Shown here in pieces: positions 8,967 through 18,500 of a stretch of DNA of 63,501 nucleotides. Source of the DNA: an uncultured Ruminococcus sp. (GTDB lineage: Bacteria; Bacillota; Clostridia; Lachnospirales; Lachnospiraceae); NCBI GenBank assembly GCA_900541505.1, contig UQKK01000021.1:1-63501 (forward strand), given 5' to 3'. Numbering within the stretch: position 1 is the first letter of the stretch; the number at the start of each line of letters is the position of its first letter. Under the pieces are notes generated by a model, which ran no database searches, was not told where the DNA came from, and saw nothing but the letters and a program-made list of their open reading frames with translations. Made by a program: the position numbers and the translations under genes.

Positions 8967-9678
8967 AGCGAACTTCCCCCTGCCCCCTGTATTTTACCAT
9001 ATTGCGGTAAGCCGCCCCATATTTTGAAAACGAGGTTTTGTATATCTGCCGGCTCGAGAGCACATGGCTCATCCATAGCGGAATCCCGCCGGATGTCTTG
9101 ATTTCCATCAGAGTCTGCCCCTCTCCAAGCAGCGGACTGCCGTATGCTTCCTCTGTGAGAGAAAGGTTATCTTCCCGGTAAAGGATATTTTCATCAAGGG
9201 TTACTCTAAAGTCACTGCCGTCCAGCGCATAGTAAGCCTCCCGCTCATATGAGAGAAATACAGTGGGACGCAGTATTCCATAATAATCCCGGAAATACTC
9301 AATCTCCTCCTCAATTTGGGAGTGGACGGGAAGCGCACTCCCCTCCCGGAAACTCTTCATCACCTGATATTCTGGGAGAGCCATCCTTCGTTTGTACACC
9401 ACGGATTTATATTTTTTCTTCAGTTCCACATATGCCATATCCGACGGCTTGATGCGCCGATATGTACGGATGCGCAGTTTTTCCTTGTAAACGGGTTTTT
9501 CCAGGGACCGTCTAATAAGACGGAAATTGTCTGTGTCCAGATAAAGATTGCGGATTGTCGTGCGTCCATAGTCGTCCAGTCTCATAAAGGGCTGCATTGC
9601 GAACAATATAGCTTCCTTTTCCTGCCCTGTCAGGAGATATTTTAATTCGTAACGCTGAAATGTCGTCTGATATGACAT
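8959..9678 (-). CDS. VTC-domain (polyphosphate polymerase-like) protein
   Basis: A 239-residue protein matching the VTC domain, the tunnel-fold family (CYTH-like) that in yeast makes polyphosphate from ATP. Basic residues that would line the tunnel are visible: RYELKYLL at the N-terminus, KEKLRIRTYRR near 70, VELKKKYKSVVYKRR near 87 and EIKTSGGIPLW near 200. There is no transmembrane part, unlike yeast Vtc4; the next gene supplies one. GGAGGAAG precedes the ATG. Promoter -10 and a regulator box shared with the adjacent two-component system lie directly upstream, so expression probably depends on that system. Whether bacterial members make polyphosphate or modify a surface polymer is not known. 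Confidence 0.85.
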   Translation of the reverse strand: MSYQTTFQRYELKYLLTGQEKEAILFAMQPFMRLDDYGRTTIRNLYLDTDNFRLIRRSLEKPVYKEKLRIRTYRRIKPSDMAYVELKKKYKSVVYKRRMALPEYQVMKSFREGSALPVHSQIEEEIEYFRDYYGILRPTVFLSYEREAYYALDGSDFRVTLDENILYREDNLSLTEEAYGSPLLGEGQTLMEIKTSGGIPLWMSHVLSSRQIYKTSFSKYGAAYRNMVKYRGQGEVRYA

Positions 9679-9711
9679 AAAAAACTTCCTCCAATACTCT
9701 GTAATGGATTC

Positions 9712-9745
9712 AGTATACGTTTTCTACCTTAAGCAAACTTAAAAG
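9712..9745 (-). promoter_or_regulatory. Response-regulator box and promoter of the VTC operon
   Basis: On the minus strand TTTTAAG-TTTG-CTTAAGG is followed after 9 bases by a -10 box TATACT (9717-9712). There is no good -35 element; the box sits where -35 would be, as for an activator. The same box at the same distance from -10 precedes the response-regulator gene (11761-11794). Confidence 0.78.
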
Positions 9746-9768
9746 GGCGCCGCCTGTTCACGAAAAGT

Positions 9769-11034
9769 TCACACGGACGGCAGCGCCACTGTAATCTTGA
9801 GAGATTTCTCATCTTCTGTTGACGCGCTGATTTTTCCTTTATGCGCCTTTACGATTCCCTCCGCGATGGAGAGACCAAGACCGTATCCCCCTGTCTGGGA
9901 ATTTCTGGACTGGTCTGTACGGTAAAAGCGGGAAAACAGATGAGACAACTGTTCTCTGGAGATAGATTCTGTACGGTTGAATACGGTCAGATAAATCTGC
10001 TTTTTCTGCTTTTTCAAAGTCAGGGAAATCTCACTCTCGGTCACCGCATATTTAACGGCATTGTCCAGGAGGATTGTAAGTAATTGCCTGAGCGCTTTCT
10101 CATCGCCGTGAACGGACAGCATAGGAGCGATATCGCAGCTTAAGGTCTTGCCCTGTGTCTTTGCCAGAGCCGCAAATGTCTCTACCGTCTCCTCCGCCAC
10201 GTCGGAGAGCGGGAAATCTATCATCTGATACTGTGCCCGCTCTTCTTCCATGCGGGAGAGGGTGACAAGGCTGTTGGTCAAATCCGCCAAACGTTTTGTC
10301 TGATTCTTAATGTCTGAAAGCCACTCATTCTCCCCTATATCCATTTCCAGGATTTCCGCGTCTGCGTCAATGATGGTCAGCGGTGTCTTGAGCTCATGTC
10401 CGGCGTCTGTGATGAAGCGCTTCTGCTCTTCATAATTTCTGGAAAACGGCTTTACGATGCGCCCGGACAGAAAGAGGATAAGCAGAAACACTGCCAAAAG
10501 CCCCGCTGTGGAGACGCCCAGTGCCGTAAAGACAAAGGTCCGGAATGTATCCAGGCTCCTCCTGCAGTCCAAAAACATCACTGTTGTCCCCGTATCCGTC
10601 GTGTAGGCGAAATAACGGTAGGTACTGATAAATCCCTGTGCCTTGCCTTTTTTCTCAATCCTTTTCGCATAGTCTTCCGCTTCAGCACTGTCCACTGCCG
10701 CAATCTTTCCCATGTTGGCAGAGAGAGTTTCCCCCTCTTTATCCAATTCCACCCAGAAATAGCGGGACTCGTAGGGAAGTTCCGGAGAAAAAAGGCTGTT
10801 CTGCGGTTCTTCTCCGTGAGGTTCTTTTTCTGACTTGGGCGCCTCTCCCCCGAACTCTTCGCGGTTTTCGGGAAAATGACCGTCATTTTCTTTGAGGACG
10901 GTCAGGATACTGTCCGAATCTTCCACAATTTTCCGGTAATTCAGGGCTCCAATGATTCCCATGATAAGAAAGAGCACCGCAAACAAGGATAACATGCTCG
11001 CCGCGATAAATTTGATACGAATTTTTTTTATCAT
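9769..11034 (-). CDS. Sensor histidine kinase
   Basis: A 421-residue membrane kinase. One helix spans about 8-32, an extracytoplasmic sensor region of roughly 130 residues follows, and a second helix lies near 165-192. The H-box DAGHELKTPLTIID (His near 213), N-box LLTILLDNAVKYA and G-box GGYGLGLSIAEGIVKAHKG are all present, so it should be active. The extracellular region begins acidic (ENDGHFPENREEFGGEAP) and is not a known named sensor fold. Its ATG overlaps the response-regulator stop (ATGA). It lies between the regulator and the VTC operon, which carries that regulator's box. The signal is unknown, perhaps envelope or phosphate state. Confidence 0.92.
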   Translation of the reverse strand: MIKKIRIKFIAASMLSLFAVLFLIMGIIGALNYRKIVEDSDSILTVLKENDGHFPENREEFGGEAPKSEKEPHGEEPQNSLFSPELPYESRYFWVELDKEGETLSANMGKIAAVDSAEAEDYAKRIEKKGKAQGFISTYRYFAYTTDTGTTVMFLDCRRSLDTFRTFVFTALGVSTAGLLAVFLLILFLSGRIVKPFSRNYEEQKRFITDAGHELKTPLTIIDADAEILEMDIGENEWLSDIKNQTKRLADLTNSLVTLSRMEEERAQYQMIDFPLSDVAEETVETFAALAKTQGKTLSCDIAPMLSVHGDEKALRQLLTILLDNAVKYAVTESEISLTLKKQKKQIYLTVFNRTESISREQLSHLFSRFYRTDQSRNSQTGGYGLGLSIAEGIVKAHKGKISASTEDEKSLKITVALPSV

Positions 11035-11705
11035 TTGATTTCCTCTAATGAATACCCTGCATTTCTGGTTACTTTAATCTCAATATCCGCATGGAGAGCC
11101 GCCAGCTTTTTCCGCAGATAGGAAATGTAGACCCACACGACATTGATTTCCGCCTCACTGTCATAGCCCCATATTTTTTCCATAAACCGCTCTGATGTAA
11201 TCAGATTGCCCGGATTGTTCATCAGCAATTCCAGCATCTGATATTCTTTGTTCGCCAGGCGAAAGCTCCCCGAAGGCGTGCTAAGTTCAAATGTCGCCTG
11301 ATTCAGCGTGACATTTCCCATGCGCAGCCGGGAGTCACTCTGCACGGTCTGTATGCGCGTCATTGCCCGGATTCGTGCCAGAAGTTCCTTCGTGTGGAAG
11401 GGCTTTGTCAGATAGTCATTCGCCCCGGAGTCCAAACCTTCCACCTTATCATCGATTTCTGATTTTGCTGTCAGAAGGAGCACCGGAATCCGGTTTCCGC
11501 TATTTCTCAGCTCCCGGAGTACAGTGATTCCATCCACCTTCGGCATCATAATGTCAAGAATGACTCCGTCATAGTTGTCCGCCTTAAGATATGCAAGCGC
11601 CGCCTCGCCGTCATAGACCGCATCCACGGAATAGTTATTCCGCTCCAGAATCGCAGTCAACGCTTTGGACAGCGCCCTCTCATCCTCTGCCAGTAACAGC
11701 CGCAA
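11031..11705 (-). CDS. OmpR/PhoB-type response regulator
   Basis: A 224-residue regulator: receiver domain 1-115 with the acidic pair DE near 8, phospho-acceptor Asp in VILDIMMPKVDG (near 51), LLLTAK and TKPF; then a winged-helix Trans_reg_C domain ending in VTRNAGYSLE. It starts with TTG after GGAGGGATG. It pairs with the kinase next door. Direct-repeat boxes before its own gene and before the VTC operon (same spacing to -10) argue for autoregulation and for control of the VTC-DUF4956-lipoprotein genes; that link is inferred from the sequence, not tested. Confidence 0.93.
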   Translation of the reverse strand: MRLLLAEDERALSKALTAILERNNYSVDAVYDGEAALAYLKADNYDGVILDIMMPKVDGITVLRELRNSGNRIPVLLLTAKSEIDDKVEGLDSGANDYLTKPFHTKELLARIRAMTRIQTVQSDSRLRMGNVTLNQATFELSTPSGSFRLANKEYQMLELLMNNPGNLITSERFMEKIWGYDSEAEINVVWVYISYLRKKLAALHADIEIKVTRNAGYSLEEIK

Positions 11706-11760
11706 TTTTCATCCCTCCATGAATCTTTGTATTATCTGCTATGCGCATTATAACATGTTA

Positions 11761-11794
11761 ATATTACACTATGAACCTTAAGTATTCTTAAAAA
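11761..11794 (-). promoter_or_regulatory. Response-regulator box and promoter of the two-component operon
   Basis: On the minus strand TTTTAAG-AATA-CTTAAGG is followed after 9 bases by -10 TAATAT (11766-11761), about 56 bases before the TTG start. Arms and spacing match the box at 9712-9745. It overlaps the base of the rpoC terminator, so the regulator operon starts right where rpoC transcription ends. Confidence 0.78.
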
Positions 11795-11830
11795 TGAAGG
11801 ACCTGCCTGACATTTTCTGCCAGACAGGTC
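11788..11830 (-). terminator. rpoBC operon terminator
   Basis: Minus-strand GACCTGTCTG and CAGGCAGGTC form a 10-bp stem (one G-U) with an 11-base loop, then CTTCATTTTTAAG. It lies 15 bases after the rpoC stop. Confidence 0.85.
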
Positions 11831-11844
11831 TCTCGATTCACCTC

Positions 11845-14800
11845 TTATAATTCGGTTGTCTCTTCCAGAACCGGCTCTTCGTCAAATTCTTCTTCCAAAT
11901 CCAGTTCTTCATCAAAGTCAATCTCTTCCTCTTCTTCCAGCTCTGTGCTGAGCTTTACATCACGGTATTTCTTCATACCTGTTCCGGCAGGAATGTGTTT
12001 ACCGATGATGACATTTTCCTTCAGACCGATGAGGTGGTCCACCTTGCCCTTGATTGCGGCTTCAGTGAGGACTTTCGTCGTCTCCTGGAAGGACGCCGCT
12101 GACAGGAAGGAATCTGTCGCCAGGGAAGCCTTGGTGATACCGAGCATAATCTGCTCGCCTGTCGCAGGCTCTTTGCCCTCCGCTATCAGACGCTCGTTGA
12201 CTTCATTAAATTCCAGAACGTCTTCCATCATGCCTGGAAGGAATTCACTGTCGCCCTTCTCTTCGATGCGGACTTTCTTCAGCATCTGGCGCACAATGAC
12301 CTCGATATGCTTATCGTTGATATCAACACCCTGCAGACGGTATACACGCTGTACTTCCTGGAGCATGTAATCCTGTACCGCACGCAGTCCTTTAATCTTC
12401 AGGATATCATGCGGATTGACGCTACCTTCTGTGAGCTCGTCACCAGCCTCCAGCACTGCTCCGTCCTGAATCTTAATTCTGGAGCCGTAGGGGATGAGGT
12501 ATGCCTTGGATTCGCCTGTCTCATCGTTTGTGACAATGACTTCACGTTTCTTCTTGGTGTCGCTGATAGTCGCTTTTCCGGCAAACTCAGTGATGATGGC
12601 AAGACCCTTCGGCTTTCTCGCCTCGAAGAGCTCCTCGACACGGGGAAGACCCTGTGTGATATCGTCACCGGCAACACCTCCGGTATGGAAGGTACGCATG
12701 GTAAGCTGTGTACCCGGCTCACCGATGGACTGTGCGGCGATAATACCGACAGCCTCTCCGACCTGCACTGCCTCTCCGGTCGCCATGTTGGCGCCGTAGC
12801 ACTTGGAGCACACGCCGTCTTTGCACTTACAGGTCAGGATGGTACGGATTTTCACTTTCTGCAGCGGTTCGCCGTTCTCATCCACGCCCTTCTTCATCAC
12901 TCTCTCGGCACGTCTCGGTGTAATCATATGATTTGCCTTCACAAGCACGTTGCCGTCTTTATCCTTGATGTCCTCGCAGGAGAAACGTCCTGTGATACGC
13001 TCCTGGAGACTCTCAATCTCTTCATTTCCGTCCACAAATGCACGCACATACATACCCGGAATCTCCTGTCCAGGCTCCACGCAGTCGCTGTCGTGGATGA
13101 TGAGCTCCTGGGAAACGTCTACCAGACGTCTTGTCAGGTAACCGGAATCGGCTGTACGCAGCGCTGTATCGGACAAACCTTTACGGGCGCCGTGCGCGGA
13201 CATGAAGTATTCCAGTACGTCCAGACCTTCACGGAAGTTGGACTTGATAGGCAGCTCGATGGTACGTCCTGTCGTATCTGCCATCAGACCACGCATGCCG
13301 GCAAGCTGCTTAATCTGCTTATCGGAACCACGGGCTCCGGAGTCCGCCATCATGAAGATGTTGTTGTATTTATCCAGACCGGAAAGCAGCGCCTCTGTCA
13401 ACTTGTCATCGGTTGCCTTCCATGTCTCTACGACTTCTTTGTAACGCTCTTCCTCGGTGATGAGACCGCGCTTGTAGTTCTTGGTAATCCTGTCTACCGT
13501 ATTCTGCGCTTCCTCAATCATCTGCGGTTTCTGCGGCGGCACGGTCATATCGGAAATGGATACGGTCATAGCCGCTCTCGTGGAGAACTTGTATCCGATT
13601 GCCTTAACATCGTCCAGCACTTCTGCTGTCTGTGTCGCGCCGTGTGTGTTGATGACCTTCTCCAGAATCTGTTTCAGTTGTTTCTTTCCTACATGGAAGT
13701 CCACTTCGAGCAACAGTTCGTTGCCTTCCACTTCACGGTCCACAAATCCTAAATCCTGCGGGATGATTTCATTGAACAATAATCGTCCCAGTGTCGCATC
13801 GATGGTACCGGATTTCACAGTGCCGTCCGGCATGTCTTTGGACACACGCACCTTAATCTTGGAGTGCAGGGTAATATACTCATTCTCGTATGCAAGGATT
13901 GCCTCGCTTACGCTCTTGAAGAACATGCCTTCACCCTTAGCCCCCGGTCTCTCCTGAGTCAGGTAATAGATACCAAGTACCATATCCTGGGAAGGAACCG
14001 CAACCGGACCTCCGTCGGAAGGCTTCAGCAGGTTGTTCGGAGAGAGCAGAAGGAAGCGGCACTCTGCCTGCGCTTCCACAGACAACGGCACATGGACCGC
14101 CATCTGGTCACCGTCGAAGTCGGCGTTGTAAGCCGTACATACCAGCGGGTGAAGCTTGATTGCCTTACCTTCTACGAGGATTGGCTCGAATGCCTGGATA
14201 CCCAGTCTGTGCAGGGTGGGGGCACGGTTCAACATAACCGGGTGCTCTTTGATAACTTCCTCGAGCACATCCCACACCTCCGGCTGGAGTCTCTCCACCA
14301 TCTTCTTCGCGTTTTTGATATTGTGTGCTGTACCGTTTGCCACAAGTTCTTTCATAACGAACGGTTTAAACAGCTCGATTGCCATCTCTTTTGGCAGACC
14401 GCACTGATAGATTTTCAGCTCCGGTCCTACGACAATAACGGAACGTCCCGAATAGTCGACACGTTTTCCGAGCAGGTTCTGACGGAAACGTCCGGATTTA
14501 CCTTTCAGCATATCGGAAAGGGATTTCAGCGCACGGTTTCCGGGTCCTGTGACCGGACGACCGCGGCGTCCGTTGTCAATCAGTGCATCCACAGCCTCCT
14601 GGAGCATACGTTTCTCGTTGCGCACGATGATATCCGGCGCGCCCAGCTCCAGCAGTCTCTTCAAACGGTTGTTTCGGTTGATGATTCTTCTGTACAGGTC
14701 GTTTAAGTCAGAGGTCGCGAAACGTCCGCCGTCCAGCTGTACCATAGGACGCAAATCCGGCGGGATGACCGGAATGGCGGTCAGAATCATCCATTCCGGC

Positions 14801-15489
14801 TTATTTCCGGACTCACGGAATGCCTCTACCACTTCCAGGCGCTTCACGATTCTCGCGCGCTTCTGTCCGGTGGCATTTTCCAGCCCTGCCTGAAGTTCTT
14901 TATATTCTTTCTCTAAATCAATGGCTTCCAAAAGCTCTTTGATAGCCTCCGCGCCCATGCCGACACGGAAAGAGCCGTAGCCCCATTTCTCCTTCTGCTC
15001 CTGGTACTCCGCCTCAGAGAGAATCTGTTTGTACTGTAAATCTGTCTCGCCCTTATCCAGTACGATATAGGATGCGAAATACAGCACTCTCTCCAGTGTT
15101 CTCGGAGAAATATCCAGAATCAGCCCCATACGGCTGGGGATTCCCTTGAAGTACCAGATATGGGAAACCGGAGCTGCCAGGGCGATATGCCCCATACGCT
15201 CACGGCGCACGCTCGCCTTTGTGACCTCAACGCCACAGCGGTCGCACACAACCCCTTTATAGCGGATTTTCTTATATTTTCCACAGTGACACTCCCAGTC
15301 CTTGCTGGGTCCGAAGATACGCTCACAGAAAAGCCCGTCTTTTTCCGGTTTTAATGTCCTGTAGTTGATGGTCTCCGGTTTAGTAACCTCACCTCTTGAC
15401 CACTCCATGATTTTTTCCGGTGAAGCCAGCCCGATTTTAATCGCGTCAAAGGTTAACGGTTGATATTGTTGTTCATTACTGTTTGGCAT
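11845..15489 (-). CDS. rpoC: RNA polymerase beta' subunit
   Basis: Full-length beta' subunit (1214 residues). The N-terminal zinc site (CHCG...CDRCGVEV, near 68-90), the catalytic magnesium loop YNADFDGDQM near residue 455, and the second zinc site (CKCKDGVCSKCYG near 870) are all present. The C-terminus is an acidic Glu-rich tail of about 30 residues. It starts 14 bases after rpoB with AGGAGGAG before the ATG, so the two are co-transcribed. Nothing is unusual in the reading frame. Confidence 0.99.
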   Translation of the reverse strand: MPNSNEQQYQPLTFDAIKIGLASPEKIMEWSRGEVTKPETINYRTLKPEKDGLFCERIFGPSKDWECHCGKYKKIRYKGVVCDRCGVEVTKASVRRERMGHIALAAPVSHIWYFKGIPSRMGLILDISPRTLERVLYFASYIVLDKGETDLQYKQILSEAEYQEQKEKWGYGSFRVGMGAEAIKELLEAIDLEKEYKELQAGLENATGQKRARIVKRLEVVEAFRESGNKPEWMILTAIPVIPPDLRPMVQLDGGRFATSDLNDLYRRIINRNNRLKRLLELGAPDIIVRNEKRMLQEAVDALIDNGRRGRPVTGPGNRALKSLSDMLKGKSGRFRQNLLGKRVDYSGRSVIVVGPELKIYQCGLPKEMAIELFKPFVMKELVANGTAHNIKNAKKMVERLQPEVWDVLEEVIKEHPVMLNRAPTLHRLGIQAFEPILVEGKAIKLHPLVCTAYNADFDGDQMAVHVPLSVEAQAECRFLLLSPNNLLKPSDGGPVAVPSQDMVLGIYYLTQERPGAKGEGMFFKSVSEAILAYENEYITLHSKIKVRVSKDMPDGTVKSGTIDATLGRLLFNEIIPQDLGFVDREVEGNELLLEVDFHVGKKQLKQILEKVINTHGATQTAEVLDDVKAIGYKFSTRAAMTVSISDMTVPPQKPQMIEEAQNTVDRITKNYKRGLITEEERYKEVVETWKATDDKLTEALLSGLDKYNNIFMMADSGARGSDKQIKQLAGMRGLMADTTGRTIELPIKSNFREGLDVLEYFMSAHGARKGLSDTALRTADSGYLTRRLVDVSQELIIHDSDCVEPGQEIPGMYVRAFVDGNEEIESLQERITGRFSCEDIKDKDGNVLVKANHMITPRRAERVMKKGVDENGEPLQKVKIRTILTCKCKDGVCSKCYGANMATGEAVQVGEAVGIIAAQSIGEPGTQLTMRTFHTGGVAGDDITQGLPRVEELFEARKPKGLAIITEFAGKATISDTKKKREVIVTNDETGESKAYLIPYGSRIKIQDGAVLEAGDELTEGSVNPHDILKIKGLRAVQDYMLQEVQRVYRLQGVDINDKHIEVIVRQMLKKVRIEEKGDSEFLPGMMEDVLEFNEVNERLIAEGKEPATGEQIMLGITKASLATDSFLSAASFQETTKVLTEAAIKGKVDHLIGLKENVIIGKHIPAGTGMKKYRDVKLSTELEEEEEIDFDEELDLEEEFDEEPVLEETTEL

Positions 15490-15503
15490 ATGATTGGCTC
15501 CTC

Positions 15504-18500
15504 CTATTCTTCGTCATCCAGGTATTCGTCAAATTCCAAATCCAGGTCCTCATCATCCGGCTCTTCTTCCTCCGGTTCCACATCCGCAAGCTCTTCTCCG
15601 ACAAATTCCTGCTCGGTGAACCCGTGCGCTCCGAAGGATTCGTTCTCATCGCGGTACTTCTTATCGCCCTCGATGATATGGCGCAGGTCTGTCTCACCGT
15701 AGTCTACAGTTTCCATGATTTCTACTTCTGTATTATCATCACGCAGCACGCGCACATCCAGCGCCAGTGACTGCAGCTCTTTTAACAATACCTTGAAGGA
15801 CTCCGGCACACCTGGTTCCGGAATGTTCTCGCCCTTGATGATTGCCTCGTAAGTCTTCACACGCCCTACCACATCATCGGACTTCACAGTCAGGATTTCC
15901 TGCAGAGTGTAGGAAGCGCCGTACGCCTCCAGAGCCCAAACCTCCATCTCTCCGAAACGCTGACCGCCGAACTGTGCTTTACCGCCCAGAGGCTGCTGCG
16001 TAACAAGGGAGTACGGACCGGTAGAACGAGCGTGAATCTTATCGTCTACCAGGTGGTGGAGCTTCAGATAATGCATGTGTCCGATGGTAACCGGGCTGTC
16101 GAAGAACTCTCCGGTACGTCCGTCGCGCAGACGGACTTTACCGTCTCTGGACAGCGGTACGCCCTTCCACAGTTTTCTGTGCTCTCTGTTGTCGGAGAGA
16201 TACTGCAATACCTCCGGAAGCAGCTCCGCTCCGTGTTTCTTCTCAAATTCTTCCCACTCCAGGTTGACATAATCATTTGCCAAATCCAGAGTGTCCATGA
16301 TGTCTACCTCGTTCGCGCCGTCAAAGACCGGTGTGGAAATGTTGAAGCCAAGCGCTTTCGCTGCCAGACTCAAGTGAATCTCCAATACCTGTCCGATGTT
16401 CATACGGGACGGCACGCCCAGCGGGTTCAATACGATATCCAGCGGACGACCGTTCGGCAAAAACGGCATATCTTCCACCGGAAGCACACGGGAAACGACA
16501 CCCTTGTTACCGTGACGTCCCGCCATCTTATCTCCTACGGAAATCTTTCTCTTCTGCGCAATGTAAATGCGCACTGCCTGGTTCACACCCGGTGAGAGCT
16601 CATCTCCGTTTTCTCTTGTAAATACCTTGGCGTCCACAACAATACCATATTCGCCGTGGGGCACCTTCAGGGAGGTATCTCTTACCTCACGCGCTTTCTC
16701 ACCGAAGATTGCACGCAGCAGGCGCTCCTCCGCTGTCAGTTCCGTCTCTCCCTTCGGAGTCACTTTGCCGACAAGGATATCCCCTGCACGCACTTCCGCG
16801 CCGATGCGGATGATTCCTCTCTCATCCAAATCTTTGAGCGCGTCATCGCCGACACCCGGAATATCTCTTGTGATTTCCTCCGGTCCCAGCTTGGTATCTC
16901 TGGCTTCCGCTTCATATTCCTCGATGTGTACGGAAGTATAGACGTCATCCTGTACCAGTCTCTCACTCAACAGGACCGCGTCCTCGTAGTTGTAACCTTC
17001 CCACGTCATGAAACCGATGAGAGGGTTCTTTCCAAGCGCCATCTCACCGTTGGATGTGGACGGACCGTCAGCGATAACCTGTCCCGCTTCCACGTGCTCG
17101 CCCTTCTCCACGATTGGTCTCTGGTTGTAGCAGTTGCTCTGGTTACTTCTCAAAAACTTCGTCAGTTTATAAGTCTTCTTTGTTCCATCTTCGTGACGGA
17201 TGGTAATATCCGTGGAAGTAGAACGCTCTACCACACCTGCCTGCTCCGCAATCATACACACGCCGGAGTCCACAGCCGCCTTCACTTCCATACCGGTTCC
17301 GACTACCGGAGCCTCTGTCGTGAGCAGCGGCACCGCCTGACGCTGCATGTTGGAACCCATCAGCGCACGGTTCGCATCGTCGTTCTCCAGGAAAGGAATC
17401 AGCGCCGTCGCCACAGAGAATACCATCTTCGGCGATACATCCATGTAGTCGAATTTGCTTCTCTCATATTCCTGTGTCTCCTCGCGGTAACGACCGGACA
17501 CATTCTTATGGATGAAATGACCTTCTTCGTCCAGAGGAGTATTCGCCTGCGCAACGTGGTAGTTATCTTCCTCGTCCGCTGTCATATAGACAACTTCATC
17601 CGTAACCACCGGATTCTCCGGGTCCGTCTTGTCAATCTTACGGTACGGAGCCTCCACAAATCCATATTCGTTAATCCTTGCGTAAGTCGCAAGAGAGTTA
17701 ATCAGACCGATATTCGGACCTTCAGGGGTCTCGATGGGGCACATTCTTCCGTAATGGGAGTAATGTACGTCGCGGACCTCGAATCCGGCGCGGTCTCTGG
17801 AAAGACCTCCCGGTCCCAGGGCGGACAGACGTCTCTTGTGTGTCAGCTCACCCAGCGGGTTGTTCTGGTCCATGAACTGTGACAGCTGGGAGGAGCCAAA
17901 GAACTCTTTCACCGCTGCTGTGACAGGTTTGATGTTGATAAGGGACTGCGGAGAGATGCCGTCCTGGTCCTGTGTGGTCATCCTCTCGCGCACCACTCTC
18001 TCCAGTCTGGACAGACCAATCCTGTACTGGTTCTGGAGCAGCTCACCCACCGCACGGATACGGCGGTTTCCTAAATGGTCGATATCATCGTCATTTCCCA
18101 TGCCGTATTCCAGATGGATATTATAGTTAATGGACGCCAGGATATCGTCCTTTGTAATATGCTTCGGTATCAGGTCGTGAATATCGCGGCGAATCAGACT
18201 CTTGAGCTCGTCAATGTCCCCTGCGGACTCCTCTAAGATGCCTGCCAGCACCGGATAGTATACCTGCTCTGTCACGCCCACTTCCTTGGGGTCAATGTCC
18301 ACAACAGCCTGCAAATCTACCATCATATTGGAGAGAATCTTGATGTTGCGGCTCTCGTCCTCGCCCTCTACCCACAGGTAAGGAACAGCAGAGTTCTGGA
18401 TTGCATCCGCAATCTCTCTGGTAATCTTCGTGCCTTTCTCGGCAACCACTTCGCCTGTAATGGCGCTCACCACATCCTCGGCGAGGATTCTGCCTCTGAT

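Noticed and set aside
12307..13752. 481-codon open frame on the plus strand within rpoC
   Set aside because: Antisense shadow of a highly conserved gene; no ribosome site, Cys/His-rich nonsense composition, no domain.
16656..17882. 408-codon open frame on the plus strand within rpoB
   Set aside because: Antisense shadow with no ribosome site and no recognisable domain.
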